Source of the DNA: Burkholderiales bacterium
GTDB taxonomy: Bacteria; Pseudomonadota; Gammaproteobacteria; Burkholderiales; Burkholderiaceae_E
Direction of reading: 5' to 3'
Assembly: GCA_026399835.1 (NCBI GenBank)
Contig: JAPLQE010000089.1
Span: forward strand, 1-35,151
DNA: 35,151 nucleotides
This document shows, one piece after another, positions 22,417 through 31,761 of the stretch. The notes beneath the pieces were generated by a model that was given only the letters and a program-made list of their open reading frames with translations, was not told the origin of the DNA and did no database searches. The position numbers and the translations under genes are program-made. Each line of letters opens with the position of its first letter. Position 1 is the first letter of the stretch.

Positions 22417-24273
22417 ATGTTCGACTCGAACGGCGCGGCGCGCGCCCTCCTGCGCACCATGCTGTTCGGCGGACTCGCGGCCCTCGTCGGCTGCGCGGGC
22501 GTCGGCCAGGTCGACCCGGGCGGCGCACCGGTCTCGCGCGCGCAGACGCGCGACGCGGGCACGGCACCGCCTGCGTCGGCCGTCGCCCGACCGGGCGCCG
22601 CGGTCGTCCCCGCGCCGGCCGCCCAGCCCCCGCTCGCCGTCACGCCCGTCACGCCCGTCACGCCCGTCGCCCCGACCGCGCCCGCCATCAGCCAGGCGCC
22701 GGTGCCCGCCCCTGCCGTCGCGGCGCCGTCGCCGGCGGTCGTCATCGCCCCGCCGCGCCCCGCCGATCTGCACCGCGACCTGTGGGCTCGGATGCGCGCC
22801 GGCTTCTCGATGCCCGAGCTCGACACGCCGCTGGTCGCGGAGAAGGAGCGCTTCTACCTGCAGCGGCCCGAGGCGCTGCAGCGGATGTTCGGCCGCGGCG
22901 GGCGTTACCTGCACTACATCGTCGAGGAGGTGGAGAAGCGCGGCATGCCCACCGAGCTCGCCCTCCTGCCCTTCGTCGAGAGCGCGATGAACCCGGTCGC
23001 GCTGTCCTCCGCGCAGGCCGCAGGCCTGTGGCAGTTCATCCCCTCCACCGGCAAGCAGTACGAGCTCTCGCAGAACTGGTGGGTCGACAACCGCCGCGAC
23101 GTCGTTCAGTCCACGCGCGCGGCGCTCGACTACCTGCAGAAGATCTACGAGATGCACGACCGCGACTGGTTCCTAGCGCTCGCGTCCTACAACTGGGGCG
23201 AGAACGCGGTGGCCCGGGCGGTCAAGAACAACCGCGCCAAGGGCCTGCCGACCGACTACCTGTCGCTCAACATGCCGGCGGAGACGCGCCACTACGTGCC
23301 GAAGCTGATCGCGCTCAAGAACATCATCCAGCGCTCCGACGAGCTCGGCCTCGCACTGCCCGACATCCCGAACAAGCCCTATTTCGCGACGATCGAGAAG
23401 ACCCGGCCGATCGACCTCAAGCTCGCCGCGCAGTTCGCCGGCATGAGCGTCGAGGAGTTCGTCGCGCTGAACCCGGCGCACAACCGCCCGGTGATCGCCG
23501 CCAGCCGCAACAACGCGATCAGGCTGCCGGCCGACCGGGTCGAGCCGTTCGCCAAGGCGGTCGAGAAGCACGACCTCGACAACAAGCCCCTGGCCTCCTG
23601 GCAGCCGTACACGCTCAAGTCCGCAGAGACGATCGACGACGTCGCGCGCCGCGGCGGCGTGAGCACCGCCGAGCTGCTGCGTGCCAACGGACTGCCGGCC
23701 GGCAAGAAGCTCCTCGCCGGCACGCAGGTCATCGCGCCGCAGGCCTCGGTCAAGGACGAGATGCAGGTCGAGTCCTTCCAGGGCCCGAAGGTCTACGAGC
23801 AGGTGACCGTCCCCGCGGTCTATCACCGCGTGGCCAAGCGCGACACCGTCGCCTCGGTCGCGGCGAGCTACGGCGTGGGCGTCGAGCAGCTGCGCGCCTG
23901 GAACGGCGGTATCAAGAAGACCGCGCCCGGAGCGAGCCTGCTCGTGCGCCCGGCCTCCACGCAGACGGTGCTGACCACGGTCGACGGCTCGCGGCAGGTG
24001 GTCGCGCGCGCCGCGCTGCCCGCCGCGCCGGCGGCGCGTGTCGACGAGCCGCCCTTGACCGCCCCTGCGATGAAGGCGGCGGCCGGCAAGTCCGTGGCCT
24101 CCGGACGGGCACCGACCAAGGTCGCACGCAGCGAACCCGCCCGCAAGGCGGCCCTCAAGTCAAGCTCGGCACAGAACGCGGTGCGCGCCGACTACAAGGG
24201 CACGAGTCGCCCGGCCGCGGTGGCGCCGGTGAAGGCCGCGGCGAAGCCGGACCCGAAGCGCCCGCGCACCTGA
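22417..24273 (+). CDS. mltD: MltD-type membrane-bound lytic transglycosylase with LysM domains
   Basis: Cleaves peptidoglycan glycan strands to 1,6-anhydromuropeptides at the inner face of the outer membrane. The 618-residue protein has a lipoprotein signal (lipobox ALVGC, Cys26) and a Pro/Ala/Val linker (about 30-115) with a TPV triplet repeated three times. The family 1 SLT domain has the catalytic Glu188 in LLPFVESAMNPVALSSAQAAGLWQF-type sequence and ALASYNWGENAVARAV. Two LysM-like modules follow: about 393-435 (YTLKSAETIDDVARRGGVST) and about 468-510 (YHRVAKRDTVASVAASYGVG). The last 90 residues are basic and Ala/Lys/Pro-rich. A good ribosome-binding site (AGGAGA) precedes the ATG. It follows gloB, as is usual in Burkholderiales. 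Confidence 0.93.
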   Translation: MFDSNGAARALLRTMLFGGLAALVGCAGVGQVDPGGAPVSRAQTRDAGTAPPASAVARPGAAVVPAPAAQPPLAVTPVTPVTPVAPTAPAISQAPVPAPAVAAPSPAVVIAPPRPADLHRDLWARMRAGFSMPELDTPLVAEKERFYLQRPEALQRMFGRGGRYLHYIVEEVEKRGMPTELALLPFVESAMNPVALSSAQAAGLWQFIPSTGKQYELSQNWWVDNRRDVVQSTRAALDYLQKIYEMHDRDWFLALASYNWGENAVARAVKNNRAKGLPTDYLSLNMPAETRHYVPKLIALKNIIQRSDELGLALPDIPNKPYFATIEKTRPIDLKLAAQFAGMSVEEFVALNPAHNRPVIAASRNNAIRLPADRVEPFAKAVEKHDLDNKPLASWQPYTLKSAETIDDVARRGGVSTAELLRANGLPAGKKLLAGTQVIAPQASVKDEMQVESFQGPKVYEQVTVPAVYHRVAKRDTVASVAASYGVGVEQLRAWNGGIKKTAPGASLLVRPASTQTVLTTVDGSRQVVARAALPAAPAARVDEPPLTAPAMKAAAGKSVASGRAPTKVARSEPARKAALKSSSAQNAVRADYKGTSRPAAVAPVKAAAKPDPKRPRT

Positions 24274-24283
24274 TCGAGCCGTT

Positions 24284-24302
24284 CGCCGGGCGCCGCCCGG
24301 CG
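24284..24302. terminator. Hairpin between convergent mltD and yejF
   Basis: A perfect 8-bp GC stem (CGCCGGGC / GCCCGGCG) with a 3-base loop lies in the 48-base gap between two convergent genes. It lacks a T-tract on either side but is well placed to end both transcripts. Confidence 0.45.
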
Positions 24303-24321
24303 AGCCAGGGGGCCGCGTCGC

Positions 24322-25941
24322 TCAGTGCGAGACGGCCGCCAGCAGCGTCCGGGTGTACTCGGCCCGGGGCGCCTCGAAGAGCGCCAGGGTCTCCCCGGCC
24401 TCGACCACCTGCCCGTCCTTCATCACGATCACCCGGTGCGCCATCGCCCGGATGACCGCGAGGTCGTGCGTGATGAACAGGTAGCTCAGCCCGTACTTGC
24501 GCTGCAGGCCGGCGAGCAGCTCGAGCACCTGCTGCTGCACCGACACGTCGAGCGCCGAGGTGGGCTCGTCGAGCAGCATCAGCGCCGGCTGCAGGATCGC
24601 GGCGCGGGCGATCGCGATGCGCTGGCGCTGCCCGCCCGAGAACTCGTGCGGATAGCGCGACAGCGCCGATGCATCGAGTCCGACCTCGCCGAGCATCGCG
24701 ACGATGGCCTCGCGCCGCGCCCGTGCGTCGAGCTCGGGCCGATGCAGCGCGACGCCTTCGCCGACGATCTGCTCGATCGTCATCCGCGGCGACAGCGAGT
24801 TGTACGGGTCCTGGAACACCACCTGCATCCGCCGGCGCAGCGGCCGCAGCGCCGACTGCGATCGGCCGTCGAGCCGCTCGCCGTCGAAGCTCACGGTGCC
24901 CGAGGGCGTGCCCGAGGACAGCCGCAAGAGCGTCATGCCGAGCGTGGTCTTGCCCGAGCCGGACTCGCCGACGATGCCCACGGTCTCGCCGCGCCGCACG
25001 CTCAGGTCGACGCCCTTGACCGCATCGAAGGGCTTCTTCGAGAACCATCCCGAGCGGAACCAGAACCGGCAGCCGACGCCCTCGCCCCGCAGCAGCTCGG
25101 GGGTGGCAGGCGGCAGCGGCTCGACCGAGCGGCGCGGGCGGCTGTCGATCAGCGCGCGGGTGTACGGATCCTGCGGTGCGTCGAAGAGCTGCGCGGTCGG
25201 CGCCACCTCCAGCAGGTGGCCGCGCCGCATCACGCCCACCCGGTCGGCGAAGCGGCGCACCAGCGGCAGGTCGTGCGTGATCAGCAGCACCGACATGCCC
25301 AGCCGGCGCTGCAGGTCGTCGAGCAGCTCGACGATCTGGCGCTGGATGGTGACGTCGAGCGCGGTGGTCGGCTCGTCGGCCACCAGCAGCGACGGGCTGC
25401 AGGCGAGCGCCATCGCGATCATCGCGCGCTGGCGCTGGCCGCCGGACAGCTCGTGCGGATAGCTGTCGACGCGCCGCCCGGGCTCCGGGATGCCGGTCAG
25501 CTCGAGCAGCTCGATCGCACGGGCGCGGGCCGCCGAGCGCGACATGCCCTCGTGCAGCACCAGGGTTTCGCCGATCTGGTCGCCGATGGTGTACAGCGGG
25601 TTCAGCGCGGTCATCGGCTCCTGGAAGATCATCGCGATCTCCTTGCCGCGCACGCCGCGCATCTGCTGCTCGGTGAGCGCACCGAGCTCGCGCCCGCCGA
25701 GGCGCACCTGGCCGCCGACGCGGGCGTCGCCCGCCAGCCGCAGCATCGCCAGGGCCGAGACCGTCTTGCCCGAGCCGGACTCGCCGACCAGCGCGAACTT
25801 CTCGCCGCGGGCGATCGTGAACGACACGCCGTCGACCGCGCGGACCGGCCCGTTCGGGCCGTCGAACTCGACGGTCAGCCCCTCGACCGACAGCAGCGGC
25901 GTGGCGACGCGGGGGGCCTCGTCCCGGGGCAGCGCACTCAT
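24322..25941 (-). CDS. yejF: YejF, fused double ATPase of peptide/microcin C-type ABC importer
   Basis: Energises uptake of oligopeptide-like substrates by YejABEF. The 539-residue protein has two complete ABC domains. The first has Walker A GESGSGKT at 53-60, signature LSGGQRQR and Walker B region [12 protein letters not shown]. The second has Walker [10 protein letters not shown], signature FSGGQRQR and [12 protein letters not shown]. Both carry the C-terminal oligopeptide-transporter extension. The ATG at 25941 lies 3 bases after the yejE stop. E. coli YejF takes up microcin C; in other bacteria the system affects peptide sensitivity, so exact substrate is open. Confidence 0.93.
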   Translation of the reverse strand: MSALPRDEAPRVATPLLSVEGLTVEFDGPNGPVRAVDGVSFTIARGEKFALVGESGSGKTVSALAMLRLAGDARVGGQVRLGGRELGALTEQQMRGVRGKEIAMIFQEPMTALNPLYTIGDQIGETLVLHEGMSRSAARARAIELLELTGIPEPGRRVDSYPHELSGGQRQRAMIAMALACSPSLLVADEPTTALDVTIQRQIVELLDDLQRRLGMSVLLITHDLPLVRRFADRVGVMRRGHLLEVAPTAQLFDAPQDPYTRALIDSRPRRSVEPLPPATPELLRGEGVGCRFWFRSGWFSKKPFDAVKGVDLSVRRGETVGIVGESGSGKTTLGMTLLRLSSGTPSGTVSFDGERLDGRSQSALRPLRRRMQVVFQDPYNSLSPRMTIEQIVGEGVALHRPELDARARREAIVAMLGEVGLDASALSRYPHEFSGGQRQRIAIARAAILQPALMLLDEPTSALDVSVQQQVLELLAGLQRKYGLSYLFITHDLAVIRAMAHRVIVMKDGQVVEAGETLALFEAPRAEYTRTLLAAVSH

Positions 25942-25944
25942 TCT

Positions 25945-27039
25945 TCAGCCCCGCCGCGTGTCGAGGGCGGTGCGCAGCGCCTCGCCGATGAAGATCAGCA
26001 GCATCAGCGTGCCCACCAGCACGCCGAAGGTCGACAGCGTGATCCACCATGCATCGAGGTTCGCCTTGCCCTGCGCCAGCAGCTCGCCCAGGCTCGCCGT
26101 CGACGGCGGCACGCCCAGGCCGAGGAAGTCGAGGCTGGTGAGCGCCAGGATCGAGCCGCTCATGCGGAACGGCAGGAACGCGATCACCGGCGTCAGGCTG
26201 TTGGGCAGCACGTGGCGGCGGATGATCTGCCACGAGGACAGCCCGAGCGCACGGGCCGCGGTCACGTACTCGAGGTTGCGGTTGCGCAGGAACTCGGCGC
26301 GCACGTAGTCCGACAGGCCCATCCAGCCGAACAGCGACAGGATCACCAGCAGGATCAGCACGCCCGGCTCGAACAGCGACGCGAAGATCAGCAGCAGGTA
26401 GAGCTCGGGCATCGAGCCCCAGACCTCCATGAAGCGCTGGAACGCGAGGTCGATCTTGCCGCCGAAGTAGCCCTGGATCGCGCCGGTGAGCACGCCGACC
26501 ACGACGCCGATCGCGGTGAGCGCCAGGCCGAAGAGCACCGACACCCGAAAGCCATAGACCAGCCGCGCGAGCACGTCGCGGCCGCGGTCGTCGGTGCCGA
26601 GCACGTTGACCGAGGACGGCGCCGCCGGATTCGGGCTCGGCGAGAAGTAGTTGATGGTGTCGAAGCGGTACGGATTGAGCGGGTAGATCGCCCAGTTGCC
26701 GGGCTTGTCGAACTGGCCGCGGATGAACGGGTCGAGGTAGTCGGTCTGGGTGCGGAAGTCGCCGCCGAAGCGCGTCTCGGGATAGGTGTTCCACAGCGGG
26801 AAGAAGGTGGTGCCCTCGTAGCGCGCGACGATCGGGCGATCGTTCGACAGCACCTCGGAGAACAGGCTGAGCACCACCAGCGTCGTGAAGATCCACAGGC
26901 TCCACCAGCCGCGGCGGTCGGCGCGGAAGCGCCGCCAGGCGCGCTGCGCCGGCGAGCGCGGAGCCCCTGCCGAGGGCGCGTCGGCGACCGGCGCCCCCAC
27001 CGGCGGCGGCATCGCCCCGGGCACGGGGACGGCGCTCAC
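25945..27039 (-). CDS. yejE: YejE, inner-membrane permease of the Yej ABC importer
   Basis: Second permease of YejABEF, 364 residues. A Pro/Ala-rich start is followed by a first membrane helix (WWSLWIFTTLVVLSLFSEVL), the large periplasmic loop typical of YejE (NDRPIVARYEGTTFFPLWNTYPE, DPFIRGQFDKPGNWAIYPLNPYRFDTINYF), then five more helices. The ABC-contact EAA-type loop is YVTAARALGLSSWQIIRRHVLPN. I take the GTG at 27039 because it overlaps the yejB stop as GTGA, a usual coupling arrangement; an ATG at 27012 is the alternative. The following yejF starts 3 bases after its stop. Confidence 0.92.
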   Translation of the reverse strand: MSAVPVPGAMPPPVGAPVADAPSAGAPRSPAQRAWRRFRADRRGWWSLWIFTTLVVLSLFSEVLSNDRPIVARYEGTTFFPLWNTYPETRFGGDFRTQTDYLDPFIRGQFDKPGNWAIYPLNPYRFDTINYFSPSPNPAAPSSVNVLGTDDRGRDVLARLVYGFRVSVLFGLALTAIGVVVGVLTGAIQGYFGGKIDLAFQRFMEVWGSMPELYLLLIFASLFEPGVLILLVILSLFGWMGLSDYVRAEFLRNRNLEYVTAARALGLSSWQIIRRHVLPNSLTPVIAFLPFRMSGSILALTSLDFLGLGVPPSTASLGELLAQGKANLDAWWITLSTFGVLVGTLMLLIFIGEALRTALDTRRG

Positions 27040-28082
27040 GAGGCGGCCTCGAACTTCACGCGGGGATCGACCCACACGTAGCACAGGTCGGTGATCAGCT
27101 TGGTGAACAGGCCGATCAGCGTGAACAGGAAGAGCGTGCCCATCACCACCGGGTAGTCGCGCTTCATCACCGACTCGTAGGACAGCAGACCCAGCCCGTC
27201 GAGCGAGAACAGCGTCTCGATGAGCAGCGAGCCGGTGAAGAAGGCGCCGATGAAGGCACCCGGAAAGCCGGTGACCAGCGGGATCAGCGCGTTGCGGAAG
27301 ACGTGCTTGTAGAGCACCGCGCGCTCCGACAGCCCCTTGGCGCGCGCGGTCAGCACGTACTGCCGGCGGATCTCCTCGAGGAAGGTGTTCTTGGTCAGCA
27401 TGGTGGTGACCGCGAAGCTGCCGACCACCATCGCGGTCACCGGCAGCGCGATGTGCCACAGGTAGTCCATCGCCTTGCCCGCGGCCGAGAGCTGCTCGAA
27501 GCCGTCGCTGGTGAGCCCGCGCAGCGGGAACAGCTGCCAGAACGAGCCGCCGCCGAACAGCACCAGCAGCACCACGCCGAGCACGAAGCTCGGGATCGCG
27601 TAGCCGGCGAGGATGGCGGAGGAGGTGACCAGGTCGAAGCGCGAGCCGTGGCGCACGGCCTTGGCGATGCCCAGCGGGATGGAGACGAGGTAGGAGATGA
27701 AGAAGGTCCAGAGCCCGAGGCTGATCGACACCGGCAGCTTCTCCTTGACCAGCTCCCACACGCTCTTGTGATGGAAGTAGCTGGTGCCGAGGTCGAAGCG
27801 CGCGAAGCGCTTGAGCATCTCCCAGAAGCGAATGTGCGCCGGCTGGTCGAAGCCGTAGAGCTTGCGGATCTCCTCGATCTTCGCCGGGTCGACGCCCTGG
27901 CGGCCGCGGTAGGTGTTGTCGCTCGCCGCCACCTCCCCGGCCTGGCCGCGACCGCGCATCTCCTGCAGCATCTGCTCGACCGGGCCGCCGGGCACGAACT
28001 GCATGACCGCGAAGGTGATCAGCAGGATGCCGAGCAGCGTCGGGATCATCAGCAGCACGCGCTTGACGATGTAGGCCAGCAT
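27036..28082 (-). CDS. yejB: YejB, inner-membrane permease of the Yej ABC importer
   Basis: First permease of the importer, 348 residues, DppB/OppB-like. The N-terminal helix MLAYIVKRVLLMIPTLLGILLITFAV is followed by VPGGPVEQML, several further membrane helices, and the EAA-type loop EIRRQYVLTARAKGLSERAVLYKHVFRNALIPLVTG. It ends DLCYVWVDPRVKFEAAS as in Yej-type permeases. The ATG at 28082 is one base after the yejA stop (TGACATG) and the stop overlaps the yejE GTG, so the whole transporter looks translationally coupled. Confidence 0.94.
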   Translation of the reverse strand: MLAYIVKRVLLMIPTLLGILLITFAVMQFVPGGPVEQMLQEMRGRGQAGEVAASDNTYRGRQGVDPAKIEEIRKLYGFDQPAHIRFWEMLKRFARFDLGTSYFHHKSVWELVKEKLPVSISLGLWTFFISYLVSIPLGIAKAVRHGSRFDLVTSSAILAGYAIPSFVLGVVLLVLFGGGSFWQLFPLRGLTSDGFEQLSAAGKAMDYLWHIALPVTAMVVGSFAVTTMLTKNTFLEEIRRQYVLTARAKGLSERAVLYKHVFRNALIPLVTGFPGAFIGAFFTGSLLIETLFSLDGLGLLSYESVMKRDYPVVMGTLFLFTLIGLFTKLITDLCYVWVDPRVKFEAAS

Positions 28083-28083
28083 G

Positions 28084-29970
28084 TCAGTCGCTCCCGGTGC
28101 CGGGCTTGCGCCACCAGGTCTTGAGCAGCCAGGGCGAGGCGGCGTAGAACTTCGGCATGGTCTGCGGGTACGCCAGCGTGTCGCGGTAGGCGACCCGGTG
28201 CGTGGCGGAGTAGAAATGCGGTACCAGGTACCAGCCGTTGCGCAGCACGCGGTCGAGCGCACGGGCGGCGGCGACGAGCTCGGTGCGGCTGTCGCTGGTG
28301 AGCAGCGAGCGCACCAGCGCGTCGACTGCCGGATCGCGCACGCCCATCGCGTTGTCCGAGCCCTTCTCGTCGGCCGACTCGGACGAGAAGCGCTCGACCA
28401 GCTCGTTGCCCGGCGTCTGGCTGGCCGGGAACGAGACCACGGTGACGTCGAAGTCGAACTCGTCCAGGCGCTTCTGGAACAGCACCGGGTCGGTCACCCG
28501 CAGGTTGGCGCGGATGCCGAGCTTCTCGAGGTTGCGCGCCCAGGGCACGGCGATGCGCTCGAGCGCCTTGGAGTACGACAGCACCTCGAACTGGAAGGCC
28601 TCGCCGCGCGCGTTGCGCAGCACGCCGTCGTCGGCGACCGTCCAGCCCGCCTCGCGCAGCAGCCCGAGCGCGGTGCGCAGGTTGTCGCGCAGCGTCGCGG
28701 GCGCGACGGTGTCGGGCGGCAGCGGTGCGTCGCCGAAGACCGCGGGATCGAGCTTCGAGCGCAGCGGCTCGAGCAGCGCCAGCTCGTCCGGACCGGGGGC
28801 CCCCTTGGCCTGCATCTCGCTGTTGGTGAAGTAGCTCGGGCTGCGGATGTACTGGCCGTAGAAGACCTGCCGGTTCATCCACTCGAAGTCGAAGGCCTGC
28901 GCGAGCGCGAGGCGCACCCGGCGATCGGCGAACAGCGGGCGCCGCGTGTTCATCGCGAACCCCTGGATGCCGGCGCCGTTGGCGTGGACGAACTCCTTCT
29001 TGACGATCTCGCCGGAGCGGTACTTCGGACCGGCATGGCCGCGGGCCCAGTTCTTCGCCGAATTCTCGTTGATCCAGTCGAACTGCCCGGCCTTGAAGCC
29101 CTCGAGGCGCGCGACCTCGTCCTTGAAGTACTTGTAGGTGACCTGCTCGAAGTTGAACATGCCGCGGCGCGTCGGCAGGTCGTTCGCCCAGTAGTCGGCG
29201 CGGCGCTTGTACACGATGCTGCGGCCCCAGTCGGCACGCTCCACCGAGTACGGGCCGCTGGCGATCGGGGCGTCCTGCACGACCTGGTCGAAGGGCTTGC
29301 CGGCGCCCCACTTGCGGGAGAACACCGGCAGGCCGCCGAGGATCATGTGCAGCTCGTGGTTTCGCCGCTTGAACTCGAAGCGCACGGTCCGCTCGTCCGG
29401 CGTGCTGACGGCCTTGACGTCGCCGTACAGGTTCCTGAAGCGAGGATGGGCGAGCTTGCCGGTGAGCGTCTCGAAGGAATGCCGGACATCGGCGGCGAGC
29501 ACCGGGTCGCCGTTCGAGAAGCGGGCCTTCGGGTTCAGGCGGAACGTGATCGACAGCCCGTCGGGCGCGAAGCTCATGCTCTCGGCGAGCAGGCCGTAGA
29601 CCGAGAACGGCTCGTCGTCGGCCTGCTCGACCAGCGAGTCGAACATCAGCGCCGAGACGCCCGCGGCGGTCATGCCCTTGAGCGTGAACGGGTTGAGCTT
29701 GTCGAAGGAGCCGAACCCGTCGAGGGTCAGCGTGCCGCCGCGCGGCGCCTTCGGGTTCACGTAGTCGAAGTGCTCGAAGCCGGGCGGGTACTTCGGGGTC
29801 GCCCCCCAGGCCATGCCGTGGACGAACCCACCGCGGTCGGCCGGGGCGTCCTCGGGCGCGGCGGCGGCTTTCGACGGCGCTGCGGGCGCCTGCGCGACGG
29901 CGAGCGGCGCCACGACCGCCAGCAGCGCGCCGGCAAGGCTCCGGGCGACCCATCGTGCGACAATCCCCAT
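28084..29970 (-). CDS. yejA: YejA, periplasmic solute-binding protein of the Yej ABC importer
   Basis: Binding protein of the SBP_bac_5 (DppA/OppA) family, 628 residues. The signal peptide is at about 1-28 (cut near AVAQA). Family segments include [61 protein letters not shown], the ligand-pocket [19 protein letters not shown], and the C-terminal [26 protein letters not shown]. It is the first gene of the operon and diverges from fabI with only 26 bases between the start codons. A TAGAAT box (29983-29978) ends eight bases before the ATG and no ribosome-binding site is visible, so the transcript could be leaderless. Confidence 0.93.
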   Translation of the reverse strand: MGIVARWVARSLAGALLAVVAPLAVAQAPAAPSKAAAAPEDAPADRGGFVHGMAWGATPKYPPGFEHFDYVNPKAPRGGTLTLDGFGSFDKLNPFTLKGMTAAGVSALMFDSLVEQADDEPFSVYGLLAESMSFAPDGLSITFRLNPKARFSNGDPVLAADVRHSFETLTGKLAHPRFRNLYGDVKAVSTPDERTVRFEFKRRNHELHMILGGLPVFSRKWGAGKPFDQVVQDAPIASGPYSVERADWGRSIVYKRRADYWANDLPTRRGMFNFEQVTYKYFKDEVARLEGFKAGQFDWINENSAKNWARGHAGPKYRSGEIVKKEFVHANGAGIQGFAMNTRRPLFADRRVRLALAQAFDFEWMNRQVFYGQYIRSPSYFTNSEMQAKGAPGPDELALLEPLRSKLDPAVFGDAPLPPDTVAPATLRDNLRTALGLLREAGWTVADDGVLRNARGEAFQFEVLSYSKALERIAVPWARNLEKLGIRANLRVTDPVLFQKRLDEFDFDVTVVSFPASQTPGNELVERFSSESADEKGSDNAMGVRDPAVDALVRSLLTSDSRTELVAAARALDRVLRNGWYLVPHFYSATHRVAYRDTLAYPQTMPKFYAASPWLLKTWWRKPGTGSD

Positions 29971-29996
29971 CGCTCAAATTCTATCGGAGAATCCCG

Positions 29997-30782
29997 ATGT
30001 TCCTGGCAGGCAAACGCATCCTGATCATGGGCTTGCTGTCCAACCGGTCGATCGCGTACGGGATCGCCCGGGCGTGCCGGGCCCAGGGCGCGGAACTCGC
30101 GTTCACCTACCAGACCGATCGCTTCAAGGACCGGGTCACCGACATGGCGGCCGAATTCGGCTCCGATGCGGTGTTTCCGTGCGACGTCGGCGACGACGCG
30201 CAGATCGCGGCGCTGTTCGCGGCGCTCGGCGAGCGCTGGGACGGGCTGGACGGCGTGGTCCATGCGATCGCCTTCGCGCCGCGCGAGGCGATCTCCGGCG
30301 ACTTCTTCGAGGGGTTCTCGCGCGAGGCGTTCCGCGTCGCCCACGACGTGTCGGCCTACAGCTTCGCGGGGGTGGCGCAGGCAGCGCGTCCGCTGATGGC
30401 CGGCCGCAAGGGTGCACTGCTCACCCTGTCCTACCTCGGCGCGGTGCGTTCGGTGCCGCACTACAACGTGATGGGCATGGCCAAGGCCTCGCTGGAGGCG
30501 AGCGTGCGCTACATGGCCTCGAGCCTCGGGCCGACCGGCACACGGGTCAACGCCATCTCGGCCGGTCCGATCAAGACGCTCGCCGCCTCGGGCATCAAGG
30601 GGTTCTCGAAGCTGCTGGACTATGCCGAGCAGAACGCGCCGCTGCGCAAGAACGTGACGATCGACGAGGTGGGCAACGTCGCCGCCTTCCTGATGTCCGA
30701 CCTCGCCTCGGGCGTCACCGGCGAGATCACCTACGTCGATGCCGGATTCTCGATCACCACCGGCATGCCGGCGGTCGAGTAG
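29997..30782 (+). CDS. fabI: Enoyl-[acyl-carrier-protein] reductase (NADH), FabI
   Basis: Last reductive step of each fatty-acid elongation cycle in the cytoplasm, and the target of triclosan and isoniazid-type inhibitors. The 261-residue protein starts [22 protein letters not shown], the atypical SDR dinucleotide motif of FabI. The active-site pair Tyr156 and Lys163 in YNVMGMAK has exactly the E. coli spacing. [17 protein letters not shown] forms the substrate-binding loop. GGAGAA precedes the ATG at 29997; a longer frame to 29955 is not needed. It is divergent from yejA, a neighbourhood seen in other betaproteobacteria. Confidence 0.96.
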   Translation: MFLAGKRILIMGLLSNRSIAYGIARACRAQGAELAFTYQTDRFKDRVTDMAAEFGSDAVFPCDVGDDAQIAALFAALGERWDGLDGVVHAIAFAPREAISGDFFEGFSREAFRVAHDVSAYSFAGVAQAARPLMAGRKGALLTLSYLGAVRSVPHYNVMGMAKASLEASVRYMASSLGPTGTRVNAISAGPIKTLAASGIKGFSKLLDYAEQNAPLRKNVTIDEVGNVAAFLMSDLASGVTGEITYVDAGFSITTGMPAVE

Positions 30783-30820
30783 CCCGAGGCCCGAGGCCCG
30801 ACTCGACTCGACTCGACTCG
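30782..30820. repeat. Short tandem repeats after fabI: GCCCGAG x2, then ACTCG x4
   Basis: Directly after the fabI stop, GCCCGAG occurs twice in tandem (30782-30795) with a third near-copy, followed by four exact ACTCG units (30801-30820) and a C/G-rich run. CGAG and CTCG units are complementary and could pair in RNA. Copy number of such pentamers can change by slippage. Confidence 0.85.
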
Positions 30821-30865
30821 CCCCGCCCCGTCCCGCCCCTCACCGCCCCGCCGAGGAGACACCGA

Positions 30866-31735
30866 ATGCGCCGATCCGCCACCGCCCTGCTCGCCGCCCT
30901 CGCCCTCGCCGGATGCGCGAGCCTGCGGCCCGATGCCCCGACCTGCCCGACCGATGCGCAGATCGCCGACACCGTGCGCCGCTACGTGGCGCTCGAGCCC
31001 GAGCCGAATCCGCCGGAGTCGATGACGATGGCCGGTGCGGTCTGCGGCCGCGACAAGCTGGTGCGCGCGCTCGGCGCCTCGCAGGGGCGCGTCGTCGGCT
31101 ACAAGGCGGGCCTCACCAACACCGCGGTGCAGAAGCGCTTCAGCTGGAACGCGCCGGTCCGCGGCACGCTGTTCGAGCGGATGATCGTCGCCGACGGCGC
31201 CGAGGTGCCGGCGAAGTTCGGCGCGCGTCCGCTCTTCGAGGCCGACCTGGTGGTGGAGGTCGGCAGCAGCGCCATCCACGACGCGAAGACGCCGCTGGAG
31301 GTGCTGGGTGCGTTGCGCTCGATCCGTCCGTTCATCGAGCTGCCCGACCTGGTGGTGCAGGACCCGGCGAAGCTCGGCGGCATCGGCATCACCGCGATCA
31401 ACGTCGGCGCCCGGCTGGGCGTGCTCGGCGCGCCGATCGCGGCGAGCGCAGACCCGAAGCTGGCCGATGCGCTGCGCGACATGACCGTGCGCCTGATCGA
31501 CGGGACGGGCAAGGAACTCGACACCGGCCGCGGCAGCGCGATCCTCGAGCATCCGCTGAACGCGGTGATCTGGCTCGCGCAGGACCTGAAGCAGGCCGGC
31601 ATCGTGCTCAAGCCCGGCGACCTGCTGTCGCTCGGCTCGTTCTCGCGGCTGCTGCCGCCGCAGCCGGGCACGACGGTGCGTGCGGTCTACGAAGGGCTGC
31701 CGGGCACGCCGTCGGTCTCGGTGCGCTTCCGCTAG
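30866..31735 (+). CDS. Lipoprotein with 2-keto-4-pentenoate hydratase (MhpD/FAH-like) fold
   Basis: 289 residues. The N-terminus MRRSATALLAALALAGC is a clear lipoprotein signal with Cys17. The body resembles MhpD/DmpE hydratases and decarboxylases: VGYKAGLTNTAVQKRF, VRGTLFERMIV, then FEADLVVEVG, FIELPDLVV, NVGARLGVLGAP and LDTGRGSAILEHPLNAVIWLAQDL. Hydratases use two Glu in an E-x-E motif plus a third Glu; here the motif reads EAD, with Asp at the second place, and the third Glu is kept in FIELPD. Relatives are cytoplasmic, so a lipid-anchored form is unusual. A GAGGAGA ribosome-binding site supports ATG 30866. Function and substrate unknown; it may be in the fabI transcript. Confidence 0.75.
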   Translation: MRRSATALLAALALAGCASLRPDAPTCPTDAQIADTVRRYVALEPEPNPPESMTMAGAVCGRDKLVRALGASQGRVVGYKAGLTNTAVQKRFSWNAPVRGTLFERMIVADGAEVPAKFGARPLFEADLVVEVGSSAIHDAKTPLEVLGALRSIRPFIELPDLVVQDPAKLGGIGITAINVGARLGVLGAPIAASADPKLADALRDMTVRLIDGTGKELDTGRGSAILEHPLNAVIWLAQDLKQAGIVLKPGDLLSLGSFSRLLPPQPGTTVRAVYEGLPGTPSVSVRFR

Positions 31736-31761
31736 AAGCTGCCCGCGGCGCGCCCCGGGCC

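Noticed and set aside
22632-22670. Tandem ACGCCCGTC-type repeats in mltD as a possible regulatory or CRISPR-like array
   Set aside because: They encode a short TPV repeat inside a Pro-rich linker; simple slippage in coding DNA.
24325-27081. 918-residue open frame antisense to yejF and yejE
   Set aside because: Shadow of two clear transporter genes.
28049-29977. 642-residue frame overlapping yejA on the same strand
   Set aside because: Out-of-frame reading of yejA with Arg/Gly-rich noise.
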